Position numbers and translations under genes: made by a program
The notes under the pieces: model-generated
The model's database searches: none
What the model was told of the DNA's origin: nothing
The model's input: only the letters and a program-made list of their open reading frames with translations
Assembly (NCBI RefSeq): GCF_965363235.1
Contig: NC_134847.1
Coordinates: 73,352,268 to 73,416,267, forward strand
Source: Mytilus galloprovincialis
Taxonomy: Eukaryota; Mollusca; Bivalvia; Mytilida; Mytilidae
Reading direction: 5' to 3'
Length of the DNA stretch: 64,000 nucleotides
Shown: piece by piece, positions 32,151 through 45,594 of the stretch
Layout of the letters: every line of letters begins with the position of its first letter
Position numbering within the stretch: position 1 is the first letter of the stretch

Positions 32151-34739
32151 ATGTGTAAACAAAACAAACAGACATATAATAGGTAAAAATTACAAAAAAG
32201 GGGTACAGAAGTCCAAATTGTGTTATAATCTTAAATCATTATAAACACAACCAAATATGTCAAAAAAGAAAAACAAAATGTCATATAGGCAAGTATATGA
32301 ACAAAAATGAAAGACAATAATACAAATATAACCACCGCGAAAAAAAAACACACTATAACACATAAATAAGATGACAAACAACGTCAGTACCTAAAATTTA
32401 TACTTCAAGCCCATCATGTATTATTTGTGAAGTTGATACCGAATATTTTTCAACAAGGTCTTGGTACCTTATTGAAAAACTTTTTTAGACGGGAAAACTC
32501 ACAAAATAAAAAACTTACTTGTTCGCGAACTATTCGTCACAGTTTCTATGGATTTCTTATCAACTAATATCTTATATTCAAGTGACGATTATATAACATT
32601 GAATATTGATTATAAAGAAGGGAAATAATCAATTCTTTTGTATGTTTGTAAAATAATACTGAAGTACTTTGATTTAAACCAGATAAAAGTTATATGAATG
32701 AAGAAAATTTTCCGGATAATAAAAAAAAAAGAGCAGGACTGGCATTTACATTAAGTCTAATGCCTTTTTGGTCATATTGGTTCAGAATGTATAGCAAATT
32801 ACAATATATACTATATACTTGTTCTTTGTGTTTGATAAAGTAAGATTAAGCAAAAAAGTGATTAAACAGACGAAAATAACTTTTAAGTGGGTAAAACACT
32901 TAACAACTCAACCAGCGGTGATAGTTTTGCGTAGTTCGTTCACTTTACCCTTGTACGTAATAATATTATATATTTCAATGAAAGTAAGCTTTACATGAAT
33001 TTGACCTACCGAATAAGACTATTTACCGGATTTGTAATAACATAATCAACGCGACGGGTGCCACATGTGGAGAAGGATCTGCTTACTCTTCCAGAGCACC
33101 TGAAATCATCCCCAGTTTTTGATGGGGTTCGTGTTGCTTAGTCTTTAGTTTTCTATGTTTTTTCTTCTGTAATATTATTGGTCTGTTCGTCTTTTATTTT
33201 TAGCCATGGCGCTGTCAGTTTATTTTCAATCTATGAGTTTGACTCTCCCTCTGGTATCTTTCGTCCCTCCTAATTATCACTGATATATCATTATTTATTA
33301 CCACAAATTGCTTAAAACATTTACTAGTATTAAATTCTTTCATAGATACAAAGGTTTGGGTCTACCTGTCACATCATAACCATCTGTATGCAGCCCATAG
33401 TTTAGATATTAAGTGTAAACTTATCGATCCTTTACAAAAACTCATCGGATATTCATTTTCAATGTAATACAATTTTTTAATGGTGTTCTTATCGTTAAAG
33501 AAAAGGCTTTGTTATCAGATAAAAAGATTTCTCTAATTCTTCGTCAATTTATCCCTTTTTGCACCATTTGTATAAAATAATTTAATCAACGTGTGGTTCG
33601 TTTGATCTCAGTTCTTCATTGGTTAAAATCCGATTATGACGTCGACTTTTCTTGTTTTCCTCTGAGTTTCCTATTGTGACGGCATGAAAAAAGGCGACCA
33701 TGTCTGGTGACGTCACATAGAAAGAACACATCTTTTTGCAGATCAGTCGAAAAGAAGGAATAAGTTTCCCTGCGTTTTGTATGAAAATCATTAGAGAAAC
33801 AGATTCCACCACCAAATCTCGTGTAATACGATATTTATCCACTCTCGACAGTTAGATTTAAAATTTTTAAAACGCTCGGCGAGCCTCGCGTTTTAAATTT
33901 GAAAATGTAACTGTCTCGATTGGATAAATATCGTATCACACTCGATGCAGTGGTAGAATATATATATATATATATACATATATAATCGCCAAACAGCTAT
34001 CAACATTTACGGTCTTCTAACGATAGATGTAGTAGTGAATGCAAATACTCTCAGATATGTCCTTTGTGTCTCAAGTCAGTTTGTTTGTCGTGTGGATTAT
34101 TGTGTGTGCTTTGTCGAAAGGATGTGTCAAGCTTTCGGTGATATCTGATGCTTTTGTGCCAATGTTCCAGACAAAAGGTCTGTTTAAGTGCCTGTAAACA
34201 TTTTAAATCCCGCTACAATCAGTGGTTTTTATTTGTTGCTGTATATCATATTTGTTATTAGTATTGTTTGTACATGAATTAGGCCTAAAAGTTAAAGTTT
34301 TTTTCGTTTCAATTGTTTTACATATGTTGTTTTGGTACCTTTTAAGGCTTGGTGTTGTTCATTGTTGAAGGCCATACAGTGACAAATAGTTAGAAAGTTG
34401 CATTATTGGCAATCGTACCACATCGTATTTTTTTAAATTGAATTACATGGAATAATCACAATTTACTTTATATATGACAGAATGCAAATAACATGTTACG
34501 GTCAATGTGAAATCAATTTTGTTTTTAATCTATATTGATTTGAAATAAGTTTTCATGTTTGTTCTATCATTTACCTGCAGGTAATGGTAAAAACAACCTC
34601 ATATATTTTACTTTGTCATGATTTACCAAAGGTTTCATAAAATATATATATATATATATATCAGAAATTGTCCGAATTAAAACAGTGTGACTGTCAAAAT
34701 TGACTGATAGACCACATCATATCTTTCTTACTAAGATGG
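32151..34739. other. Gene-free stretch between two element fossils
   Basis: It contains the R5 copy at about 33050-33275, the foldback element 33806-33956, a TA microsatellite and an R2 copy (34240-34430). No coding exon is seen. Confidence 0.5.
33806..33956. mobile_element. Foldback-type MITE
   Basis: Two arms of about 49 bp are inverted copies of each other with some mismatches. The left arm holds 'tacgatatttatccactctc' and the right arm 'tggataaatatcgtatcaca'. They surround a short GC-richer centre (cgctcggcgagcctcgcg) that is itself partly self-complementary. No coding capacity. A TA microsatellite abuts the right end. Confidence 0.65.
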
Positions 34740-36620
34740 AAATCGTAAATACAAATTCATTGTATTAGGTCATGAACAATTTATTTTGACTTTGGAGAAC
34801 CACAAGGATTCCAACATCAAACACACCGAAAAGGACATCATTAAAATGCTTTGATGTAATACGATGTAGATGAAAGAATGAAATAAATCAAAAAGACAGT
34901 TTATAAGTTTTACCGTCACCATTACGAATTGGTGTATGAATTTGATGGCTGTGTATTTGCATGACGAGTGATCCATACGTTGCAAGAGTCATTTGTCCTG
35001 TTTGATATCCCTATTCGTGCGATCTCCCGTTGTTTTGTTTTTACTTTAATTTGTATGTTTCTTTACCATGTAAAGTTGAAACATCAATAAACTATTTTGC
35101 CTCCAATTAACCAGTATCACTCGAATCCAAGCGATGACAAGTCATATTATTATACTTCACGTTAAAATGCAAGATTGTTACTGCCTATTACGAGGGAGGT
35201 AACCTAGTCTATCCTATGGCTCATCGGGAGACGATTTTTCGAATATCATCCTCTCTTGCAGACCAATCAAAAATCGATAATTTAAAAGGACAATGAATCT
35301 AATTTACATCAATTATGTTTAAAATAATGCGTTATGCGTTTTGGCAGAACCTTTTTCATAAAAAATACATGTTGCTTCACTTTTTTCGTTTTTAAATATA
35401 GCTTCGCCTTGGTTGACAATCTTTCCTCAGAATAACAACCTGCTCTATCACCCTCTTAACTATTTACATAACGAAAACCGAAAATTAGAAACTTGATTTA
35501 ATTCTGCTTTAGTTTTCAAAATTCTTATTTTGTAAAGAACCACACTCATTCTATCAGATAATACACTGAAGATGATATTTTCAAAATGCTGGACTTTTTG
35601 ATCTACAATATATTTATTGAGTTTGGAGGATTGATATTTCAACAGACAGGCGGTATTTCAAAGGGTACTAATTGTGTATTCTTACTGGCCGATTAGTTTT
35701 TTTCTCTCGTATGAAGCAGAATTTATTCAGAAACTTCTTAAAGACAATACGAACAAGAATGTGTCTCTAGTACACGGATGCCCAACTCTCCCTGGCATTT
35801 TCTATGTTCAGTGGACCTTGAAATTGAGGTAAAAACTCTAATTTTGCATTAAAATTAGAAAAATCACATGTGTACTAAGCTTCAACTTCTACAAAATCTA
35901 CCTTGACCAAATACTTAAACCTGTAGCGGGACAGACGGGATGACTAACGAACGGACAATCAATAGACGCAGACCAGAAAACATAATGTCCCTCTACTATC
36001 ATAGGTGGGGCATAAAAAAGCTTCTTGCAAAATTTCGTAATTTTACTTTCAGATATATTGATTGAATAAAATTGAGAATGGAAATGGGGAATGGAATAAC
36101 CCATTCTTCAGTCAGTACTTACATCTCATATATTTCAATGAACTTGAAATTAAGTATACTACTGATACTAGAAGGACTGATTCATACTTTGATCTTTTCC
36201 TCAATGTTGACACAGATCGCGACTTCACACTAACATCTATGACAAATGGGAGGATTTCAACTTTCTAATTATCTATTTCCCATTTCTCATCCTCGTTTTA
36301 TGTTAACATATCTCAGTTGATGCCCGTTCATGTTCGCACTATACCGACTTCATAAACAGAAGTGTGCTCCTTACGCAGAAACGGCTCAAACAGAGTTATG
36401 AGGAGGAAAGATAAATGAAACTCCGTAAATTTGAAGGACACCGTCACGAATTGGTTGATCTATACGATGTGTCTGTGTCTAAACTACTAACGACATTTGT
36501 ATTACCAATGTCATTGCAACTGATCGGGCGGAGCTTACGTTTTAATTTGCATAAGGACAGTCTATTTGAAGATGTGTGTGATAAGGATGATGGCCGTTAT
36601 AATTATAATTGATTTCTAAT
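34740..36620 (+). mobile_element. Fossil reverse-transcriptase element, Penelope-like (tentative)
   Basis: This is a second, more decayed remnant of the same family as 31270-32150, on the other strand. Short stretches are similar to that copy, including a KDIIKML block, an FQQT/KGTNC block and a downstream RHELVDLY block. Unrelated DNA of several hundred bases lies inside it, and a bivalve-type repeat is at about 35915-36030. It is heavily broken and clearly old. Confidence 0.4.
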
Positions 36621-38156
36621 CTACTATTAGTGTCACCAAACGGATATACAAATGAACTGAGTGTATGCTATGGGACGAATAACTGGACACTTCATTGATG
36701 AGTTTATCCCGACACAACTGTCTAAAGATAGACTGGTCTTAAATGAACGAACCGGTTGAACCCCGCCCAGTCAAGTGAAATAAATCAAGTAATACCACGT
36801 CTTAAATTATGGTTTACATCTACGTCTTCTGGTCTGCTAATAACTGAACTGAACTATTCCCAAATATGACAGTTTTGCCGGGTGTAAATTCGCATTGCTA
36901 TATGACATGTCGTAATTTATACATCAAACATTCATGTATTAAGTTATGGTGTTTTTCGGTAAGTCTGGTTGAATATTGTGTTATGTCTTACGTGTTTGGT
37001 TTGAATTTTATTTCTATTTTTTCTATATGTATGTTGAAGTTAAGGTTATTAATAAGCTATATAATTTTTAGTTTAAGTAACTATATGCACAGGATTATTT
37101 TGTTTATATAGAAGAAAAACCGACATGGTGAGAAGAAACAAATAATTACATCATTGCAAACACAATTCCATTTTAATATTCTTGTCATGGTTAGAAAATA
37201 CATAAAATAACAACATTACAAACTCAAACCCAATTCTATATTCTATCTTTAAAAAGGCCAATTTCTCCTGATTTTTGTCGTAATTTATACAACTTTTTCC
37301 ATCAAAAATGAAATTGGTTTAGTGTGTCCTTAATACCTATACGGCTGCTTCGTGAAAAATTGTGCACATCCTGCTACAATCATGAAACTTGGCACAAAAT
37401 TCCCCTAGTATTAATCTTTGATTTCAGATAGGGAGGCATTTGAAAAAAATGTCTTACTTCCGGTTAAATTCAAAATGGCGGACAGTAAACTTAAATTAGC
37501 CCAATATCGAAGGCTGGTATATTAAAAGGTGTTATAATCATGCTACTACCACAAAAAAAAACAATAAAGGGAGAAAGATACCAACGAGCGAAAAAATATA
37601 AGTCCAATTAATTCAAATATCAACAAAACACTACACACAAAGCTCAGAAATAAGCAAAACAAAAACAAAACCTCATAGGATAAGTCTCACCTGAGTCAAT
37701 AGTTACATCCGTCGTGTTTCACATCGAAAGCTAAGTTACAGCCTATTAAATTAATAAATTTTAATAACACGATATATTCTTTTTGATCGAGACAATTTGA
37801 AAGGTAAAATAATAAAAACAATGAAACAACCAATGTTATGCTGTATTTAGTGAGAAGTTATATCCGCCGATCTACTCTGTTGGCTCGTTTAAACACTTTG
37901 CATTCAATGTCCAAGATATAGCAACACACCACATAAAGGAAAATTTCATGTTTGCAACAATATGTCATATACTGTAGTTAGACATATCAATTTTCACTTT
38001 GTGTTTAATACGTTTGATGTGTAAATGACTACACATATCATACATGTAAAATTGTTATAACAAATCGTTGTCTCGGTAAGATACATAGTATTAACTGTTT
38101 AACCTATATGTCAAATATAGCACTTAGTCACTGTTGATGTTTTCTATTTTCCTGTG
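36621..38156. other. Gene-free stretch downstream of gene D
   Basis: An R3-related fragment lies at about 36820-36990. The remainder, including a short 'aaaatggcggacag' block near 37480, shows no exon or bounded element. Confidence 0.45.
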
Positions 38157-41147
38157 TCACTTGATACCCATATTTGTAAGTTCTCTATGATCCTGGCATG
38201 TGGAACAAGGACCACAAAATGTAGCTGTTACGCAATCTGTGCACATGGTTCCCTATAATATGACATAACACATAAAAAATAAAGTAGTTTAAAAGTCAGT
38301 CATCAAGGATAACGCAGTAAGCGTATATTACTGTTAATTGTAATCTTATATAAAAAATAAAAATCACAAAAATACTGAACTCAGAGGAAAATCAATTTGA
38401 AAAGTCCATAATCACATGGCAAAATCAAAAAACAAAACGCATCAAAAACGAATGGACAAGAACTGTCCATACTTATATAACATACTTACTGTAATGCTTT
38501 CGTTGAAAAGGGATGTAATATGCAGTATCAATTTTTGCTCATTATTGAAGGCTGTACGGTGACACATAGTTGTTGACTTCTATGTCATTTGGTCGCTGGT
38601 GAAGAGTTGTCTCATTGAGACAATCATACCACACCTTCTAATTTTTATATTGTTGAGATTAGTCCTGTTATAATTACAATGGATAACGGTTGAGAGTCTA
38701 CACGAATTGGTAATAATACACCTCTAGACAAAACATTGTTTACTCTTCATGATTCATGACTGTACTTTATAACACTTAGACGCTTATACTAATATGTAAC
38801 ATGCATACCTGCCAACTGTCACTATTTGCGGGGGATTTCCCCCATGGAGGCTCCCAAATTGAAATTTTTAAAGAGCAATTATGTCCACAATTTTAACAAA
38901 ACAATTAATTTTACAATGAACTGAGGCTTATAAAAGTATGAAGAAGCCAAAAAACAACATTACACTGTATTTGAAGGCCTCCTTGAAGGTTTTTTGGGAG
39001 TATGGCAGCCATCTTGCACGCAAAACCCCCATGGGCATTTTGAAAACTTGGCAGGTATGAACATGAAGACTCAACAATAGATAAATGATACAATAAAAAC
39101 AAAATAAACAGGAAAGTTAACACAGCATTTAAAGGTACGAAGATGTTATTCATCTTCGGTTATAAACTGTAAAATATTTAATATTTCATTCAGCAACTGT
39201 GTTTTGTTTTAAATCTGAGTTAAACCGCTGAATTAGGATTAACCAAGATAAATTATTTCTATTGTTTTGGCCATGTGATTCTGTATAAGGTTGAATAATT
39301 GCTGTTTGATTAAGATTCATTGTCTATTTCAGGAACAATAAATGTTCGTTCTAATCCAATAAAATTGTAATCGTTTTTTAACTATTTTTGAGAAATATGT
39401 CTTTAGTAATACAGTTGTTGGTAAAGCTAGTTCGAAAATAGATTCAAATAATCATCTACTCGACTCTATCAATATTATTCGATTTAGTGGGGGTATTTTT
39501 AAATTCCATATAAAGCTTTGCTTACTTACCCTAATTCCACCAACGGTTCTTATTTTGTTTCGAATAGTGATATTACTGGCAGGAACGCACATTGGCATGC
39601 AGAAATGTTCTCCCAATCTGGACCCGAGGTAGCACAAAGAACAAGGATGACACATGCATGTTAGCAAACCTGGAATATACAAGTTTAGGAAAATGGTGCA
39701 TCTTCAGTGTTACTATTTCCTGTAATATTCCAAACCAACATAATACTTCAAAAATTTAAAAATAAGTTATAATGGTAATGTTAACATATCTTTATTGCAT
39801 TATCCATTGAGAGAATAAAAATTAAGTCATTGAGTACATTATTTTTGGAGGATAATAAAGTATTATCTTTATCTTCCCGTGAAAAATGGGAAAGAGATTT
39901 AAATATGCAGATTGAGGATTGGAATGCTATTTATTCCATGCCCTTCATTATAACCAGAAACTCTTTTTTGCAAAACTTTCAATTTAAGATTGTTCATAGG
40001 ATTCTACCATGTAATTCATTTTTATTGAAATGTAAATTAAAAGAAACTGAACTTTGTACTTTTTGTTCAGAATTTAAAGAAAATATTTTTCACATTTTTT
40101 GGGAATGTAATGTATCACAAAACTTCTGGCTATCCGTTATTGATTGGATTAAAAATTATGGCATTCTCCAGCCTTTCAGTGCAAAAGAAGTCGTGTTAGG
40201 TGTGTCTGAGGATTTTGTTAACAGTAAAACAGTTAACAATATTTTGTTGTTATTCAAATACTATGTATACAAATGTAGATGTAAGAACATATCCCCCACA
40301 AAATATGGTGGGGTAGAATATTTAAAATATTGGATTAATATAGAAAAATACTCTGTATGTTTCTTAACCCCTGTACAAAAAGTAAAAATGGATCAGAAAT
40401 GGCATATGTTAGAAGCAGCTTTTATTTAATTTATTTGATTAATTAACAAAATCTTTTTGTAATATTTATATATATATCTTATTATATCCATATGACTTAA
40501 TTGATTTATCAAGTATTACTTTATTTTTAAAATGTGTATCGAATACTGTAGTATGTAATTTCACATGTTTCATCATCAAAAATAAAATAATTACAAAAAA
40601 AAGTCATTGAGTAACTAAGGTTCTACTTACTCCGACAAAATTAAACATCCGGAGACTTGGCTATGATCTTAGTCTGCTTTTGGTCGAATAGCTACTGAAG
40701 TGTTTATGAAAATTGTTTTCAACACAATGAGTTTGTATAGAAAGGATCTTTTACGGTATCAAAGCTCAGATATGCTTACGATATTGAACTGGTCATTTGG
40801 TGTGGGATTTTTTCTTTCCTTTTTTGTTGTATTTTATTCTAATTTGGTTTTTGGATTTTAAATGAGTATGTTGAAGGACTTAAGCTAGTTTACTAACTCA
40901 GTTGAAATGAAGGCAAACATCCAAAAAATCTGTCAAATAAGACTTGTAATGACTTACATGTTGCTGGGTCAGCTAAACAGTCAAACAGTCCTGTAGTCCA
41001 ATCCCTGTGTCCTTCAAAAGATGTGACCATCAAAGGATTATTTTGAAGCTGTGGTTGATTGACCACTGGTTGGATGTATGGTGGTGGTTGGGTTGAACCA
41101 TAGTTTACCTCTGGATAAAGAGGTTTTTTTGTTTCATCAGTACTCAT
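38157..41147 (-). CDS. PLAC8-family gene D, three coding exons
   Basis: The exons are 40958-41147, 39530-39669 and 38157-38252, encoding 141 residues. The introns are GT-AG in the shared phases, and exon 2 is again 140 nt. The N-terminus is shorter than in B and C and contains PLYPEVNYGST and a PPPY motif at residues 21-24. PPxY motifs can bind WW domains, which is suggestive only. The PLAC8 core follows: RDWTTGLFDCLADPATC, TCMCHPCSLCYLGSRLGE, CVPASN, NKIRTVGGIR, then GTMCTDCVTATFCGPCSTCQ and a C-terminus at TNMGIK. It is closest to gene E. Intron 1 holds a LINE tail in antisense and intron 2 holds a 256-bp inverted-repeat element and R2/R3 copies. Confidence 0.9.
38804..39059. mobile_element. 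MITE in intron 2 of gene D
   Basis: A 256-bp element has 12-bp terminal inverted repeats, CATACCTGCCAA at 38804-38815 and TTGGCAGGTATG at 39048-39059. It is flanked by the direct repeat AACATG (38798-38803 and 39060-39065). Subterminal sequences are also complementary in part (gggggatttcccccatgg versus aaacccccatggg). It is non-coding. I do not assign the superfamily because the duplication length (6, possibly 8) is ambiguous. Confidence 0.75.
39837..40600 (+). mobile_element. 5'-truncated LINE tail with 13-bp target duplication
   Basis: An open frame runs through the first part, with its stop just before 40430. It encodes the C-terminal region of a non-LTR retrotransposon protein, including a zinc-finger-like pattern CTFCSEF...HIFWEC followed by an FW. 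A short 3' UTR ends in A-rich sequence at 40593-40600. The insertion is bounded by direct repeats aagtcattgagta at 39824-39836 and 40601-40613. The frame has no visible stop within about 195 codons, and the duplication is perfect, so the insertion looks recent. It is antisense in intron 1 of gene D and related to the LINE tail at 19816-20665. Confidence 0.88.
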
Positions 41148-44100
41148 ATTTGATAATCTATGAAAAGTAAGATAGCTTCTACTGATAATATGTTGAAGTT
41201 CTTATTCCGAAACATAAGTGCATAGTTTGGTGTGTGTATATTGAGAAAATACAATAGATCTCCGACAAAGACGTATCTGTAAAATATTCATACCATGAGT
41301 CTACACATCCCGTATCCACATAATGTTAATCCGGTATTTAACTTGTGACATAGATATGGATAAGAATACGTCTTGACTAATAAAGGTGAAATAAAATCTA
41401 CATTTAAGTTGTCATTGAACTAATATGACAAGTAAAAAAAAAGAAAAGTCAAAATATGTTTTCTTATGTAGTAAATATGATAACATGTACTATTTTGTTG
41501 GTAACAAATAGAAATATGTGTAGACCTTATCACCCTTTGATTCAATTTATCAAAATAGTAGACAATTGTACAACATTATTGGTCAAATAATTTTGTTATG
41601 CGTTTAGATCATCGTAACATTCACCATAACAGCCGTAAAAATAAAATTGCGGTAGTTTTTTTGTTTTTTTTATAATTATTGTTCAATCGGGATTCCTCTT
41701 GAATCACCACCTCACAAAAAAATTCCGGTCAAATAAGAAAACCTAAACAAAATAACTTCTTTTTTTCATGATGAAGTCTGGCTGCAATAATTGTTTTAGC
41801 ATTAAAGTTTACCTGGGAACGTCTTGCTGAGGTATCACCTAACTAATTTCACCATACACGTTTTACATATTTTAAGGTATATATATGCATGATTTGTGTA
41901 ATAATCACGAGATTTTATGTAAACAATTTTATCTATATTTGCATTTAAGACGATAAGTGTACCTTGACAATGTCTATGTATCTTTTATCAGTATGTATTG
42001 CTCAATAGTAATTGTTGGGTGATAACACTAGTTTCAAAATCTAGTGAAGTATCAATCACAAATATTTAACAAATTTTAAACTACTTTCCTTTATTTATCC
42101 AATGAAAAAAAAATATGAAATGGTTGTTCAAGAGTAATTTTATATGAAAAGGTTTCATTATTACTTGAACTACTATCTAAAAAAACCTAACTTGTTGAAT
42201 AATAAGTTAACGTCCAATTATATCAGAATTAATCAGCTTTCACAATAGGCTACAGTTAACAAAAGACATAACGATTTAGAGTGTTGAACAATCGGGAAAT
42301 AGCGCTTGACCAAGCAAATATACTGTTACTGTGCCAATGAAAATAAATAATGTGTTCGACTTCCAGTCAAATGATTTGTCATTGTTAATCTAAAACTAAA
42401 TCGCAGAAGTACCGTAGTAACATCAAGTTTGAACTTTTCCATTTTGAAGACGTCACGTATACCCATGGCGTTTATGTGCATAAATTATACATGAAGATTC
42501 TCGGAATTTTATGATTTATCAAATTTGAAGATTTTTTTTAAGATCTAGCGTACTGACTACTATTTCTTTTGTAATGCATTAAAATCGGAAATAAACTGCT
42601 GTATTTGAAGAATTGAAGCCTTAAATTGGAATTTGATAGTTGCAAAAATGTCTGTTTTGTTCACGCATCGTTGTTAATAAAATGGCATTTGATGCGACTG
42701 TCATACAAGTGAGACGTTTAGCGCTATACAATTAGGTTCAATCAATCATTTTTTACATTTGCAAATGCCTGTACCAAGTCAGGGATATGACAGATGTTGT
42801 CCATTCGTTTGATGTGTTATAAATTTGATTTTGCCATTTGATTAGGGACTTTCCGTTTTGAATTTTCCTCGGAGTTCAGTATTTTTGTGATTTTACTTTT
42901 TTTCGAAATACTTAGGATGTCTTATTCTAGTCATAGATTGCCTAAGCTGTATTTGGCAAAAGTTGTTGGAATTTAGGGTCCTAAATGCTCTACAACTTTG
43001 TACTTATTTGGCTGTATAACTATTTTGATCTGAGCGTTACTGATGAGTCTTATGTAGACGAAACGCGCGCTTGGCGTATTGAATTATAAGTATGGTACCT
43101 TTGATTACTTTTAAAACGTCTATTATTTAAAGGTTGACGAAAAGGCAAACAACTGTCTGAAACACAACAAAAAAACCAAAGATGAGCAACATGGCCGCAG
43201 CAATTTTAGGGCTGATCATTTGTGCCTGTGATGATAAGGAAATCATGGTACCCGAGAGCAACAGAAAAAAGATTAGATTTTTCTTGGAGTTCGGTATTTT
43301 TGCAACATTACTTAATTTGAATCATTTGGACACGACTGTGTATTGGAACATCACAACATTCGAAGTGCTCCTGTGAAAAGTAGTCCTACATTATGTGTTT
43401 TGTGTGTACATAATGAAGGACACTTCTGGAGTTTCATAAATATATATTAGTTCGATATTCAGAATGCTTATTATGTCATTTTTGTCGGGATATTAAATAT
43501 TTTCACTAAGTTTTAGCTATTTCTAGTATAGATTAGAAAATAGAAAAATAACATCGTATTAAGTATGGTCCATCCTTTCTGGATTTAACGGAACTAGGCA
43601 CAATAAATTAAATTGATAATAAATCATTGATATGTATCCATAGAAATACGTCTGTGGCGTACATAAATGTCTCAATTTGGCATTGCTCTTGAATATTGTT
43701 GCACATATTTATAAATTTTTTGTTGTTTTTTTTTGCAGATCAGTGTTTCTGTTGTTCCATTGCTTCCCTCTTATTTGTTATGTGTTTGGTTCGTGACCAG
43801 GACTTGTTTCCACTTAATCGTTTTATTAGTATTGATCGCGGTATACTACTGTTACATTTATTGATGACGAGAACTAATTAAAACATATAATCATATCAAG
43901 TATGACCGATAATATATCAACGATGTAAAGTCATTGGACAACTCATTTACAATAAAAATAAACATGGATGAAATAAGTACTGACAAATAGGACAAAGAAA
44001 ACTAACTGCAAACATAAGTTATGTAATTGTTTTTCTTATTTAAATCTGGTTCACTTAGTATTGATGGAAAAATAATATTTGTGACCTTAAAATTGTGATC

Positions 44101-44539
44101 TCATAAATAGGACCAATGAGCACTTTATTCAACAATAAGTATGCTTTTACATTGAAAACAAAAGCTTTATTTTCTACTGTGTTCACATCATACTTGCTTC
44201 AAGATCGCGTGTTGTGGCTCAAATTGGAAAACGAAAAATATGAACAGATATAATATAGTTCATAAGATTTAAGAGTTTATTTTGACGTTCATTTTCGCTG
44301 AAGAAGTATACATTTTCTTTTAATGATCAGCTGAATCCCGCCTCTGATAAAAACTATCTCTGAAACTGGCATCATCAAGATAGTTGAATTCTTGATTATT
44401 AAATTTTATTACCTTTTAAAGACATTCATTAAAAAACCAATCGGCATTTCTCTGTTAACTAACTATGCTCATATTCTTGCGTGTTTGTTCGTTCATTTAC
44501 AAGGAGCAGACTTAATATAGAAGTACTTAGTAAGAATGA
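41148..44539. other. Intergenic stretch upstream of gene D
   Basis: No exon is seen. It includes an R3 copy (about 42660-42905) followed by a truncated retrozyme with a damaged hammerhead (43034-43077), and an R1 fragment (about 43735-43865). The rest is AT-rich. Confidence 0.5.
43034..43077 (+). ncRNA. Hammerhead ribozyme remnant, likely inactive
   Basis: The core CTGATGA, stem II and GAAAC are intact. The cleavage region reads gcgcgcttgg instead of gcgcgtctgg, losing the required U before the cleavage base, and stem I has a G-to-A type mismatch. I judge it inactive. Confidence 0.6.
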
Positions 44540-45000
44540 AAAGGACCTTGCATTCCCCTATAAAATCAAGTCGATATAAATGATACCAAGTCACTAAATG
44601 ATGAGTTGATAGACTATGTTGAACGCACATATCCCATCAAACTGAAAATGTAGGATTCCACTGATACGGTAAAGTTGCCTCTTGACTCAAATGTATAAAT
44701 AAACAAGCGAGTTTTTTTAGAACAACACTTTACGGCAAAAAAAGATCCTTTCAGCTTCCACATTATGAACATGTCCATGTAGCAAAATTCCACCAATGCC
44801 GGCATAAGGAGTACAATGTATATGTTTTCTAGTTATAGCTATATTTCAAATTTGTGTTTTCTTGAAAAGGGAACCTCTGAAAATCATGGGTTCTAAGTAG
44901 TGAAATTGAAGTAATCTGTACGTACTCACTCACGAGTTGGTTGGTCGTTATTTATCCTAGATGACGACGGATATGTTTTATACATCAATTCCGTCCCCTT
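44540..45000 (+). mobile_element. Fossil reverse-transcriptase element fragment
   Basis: A short decayed fragment of the same reverse-transcriptase family as 31270-32150. It is recognised by a DYVERTYPIKL block and a DPFSFHI block. It is truncated at both ends, broken in several places, and old. Confidence 0.4.
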
Positions 45001-45594
45001 TTCCTTTAATGACCTCACCGAAGTTGCTCTCACAGGAGTTACACATGATTGAATCATAATTCTACGACAGTTGGCACATGTGCACCAGGCAGGGTCTGAT
45101 TCCCTATTAGTACAAAAGAGATCACTCCCGATATGTTCGTGGTGTTCAGTCATTTGTTGTGGGTTTTCTGTTATATTAATTGAAAGTTAAAGAGTCGTAT
45201 GAAAAGCTTTGTTACCTGATTCAATGATAATTATCAACAGATTAGTTCATAATTGATCGAAACTACATCTTTTGTGATGATGTTTGTTTAATTCAATAAA
45301 GAAAACCAACCATCTGACCCAGTCAAACTATAATATCATACTGTTTGTAAGCGTATTCGACTATAACAAAACTCGATGCATTCAGACGTCGGAATGTTTT
45401 AAGCAGAATGGAATTAAGGACAAAACGAAATTCCGATAACCATCAGGACAATACTTTTAAAAGATCGATCTATATATAAAGAGTTAAACAACAGTTTGTA
45501 TTCGTTTTTTAATTATCATACTAAGTAATATGACATTGTTCTGAAATTATGTTAATCCAGGTTTACATTGCTTTAGAAATATAAGCACCAGTAT

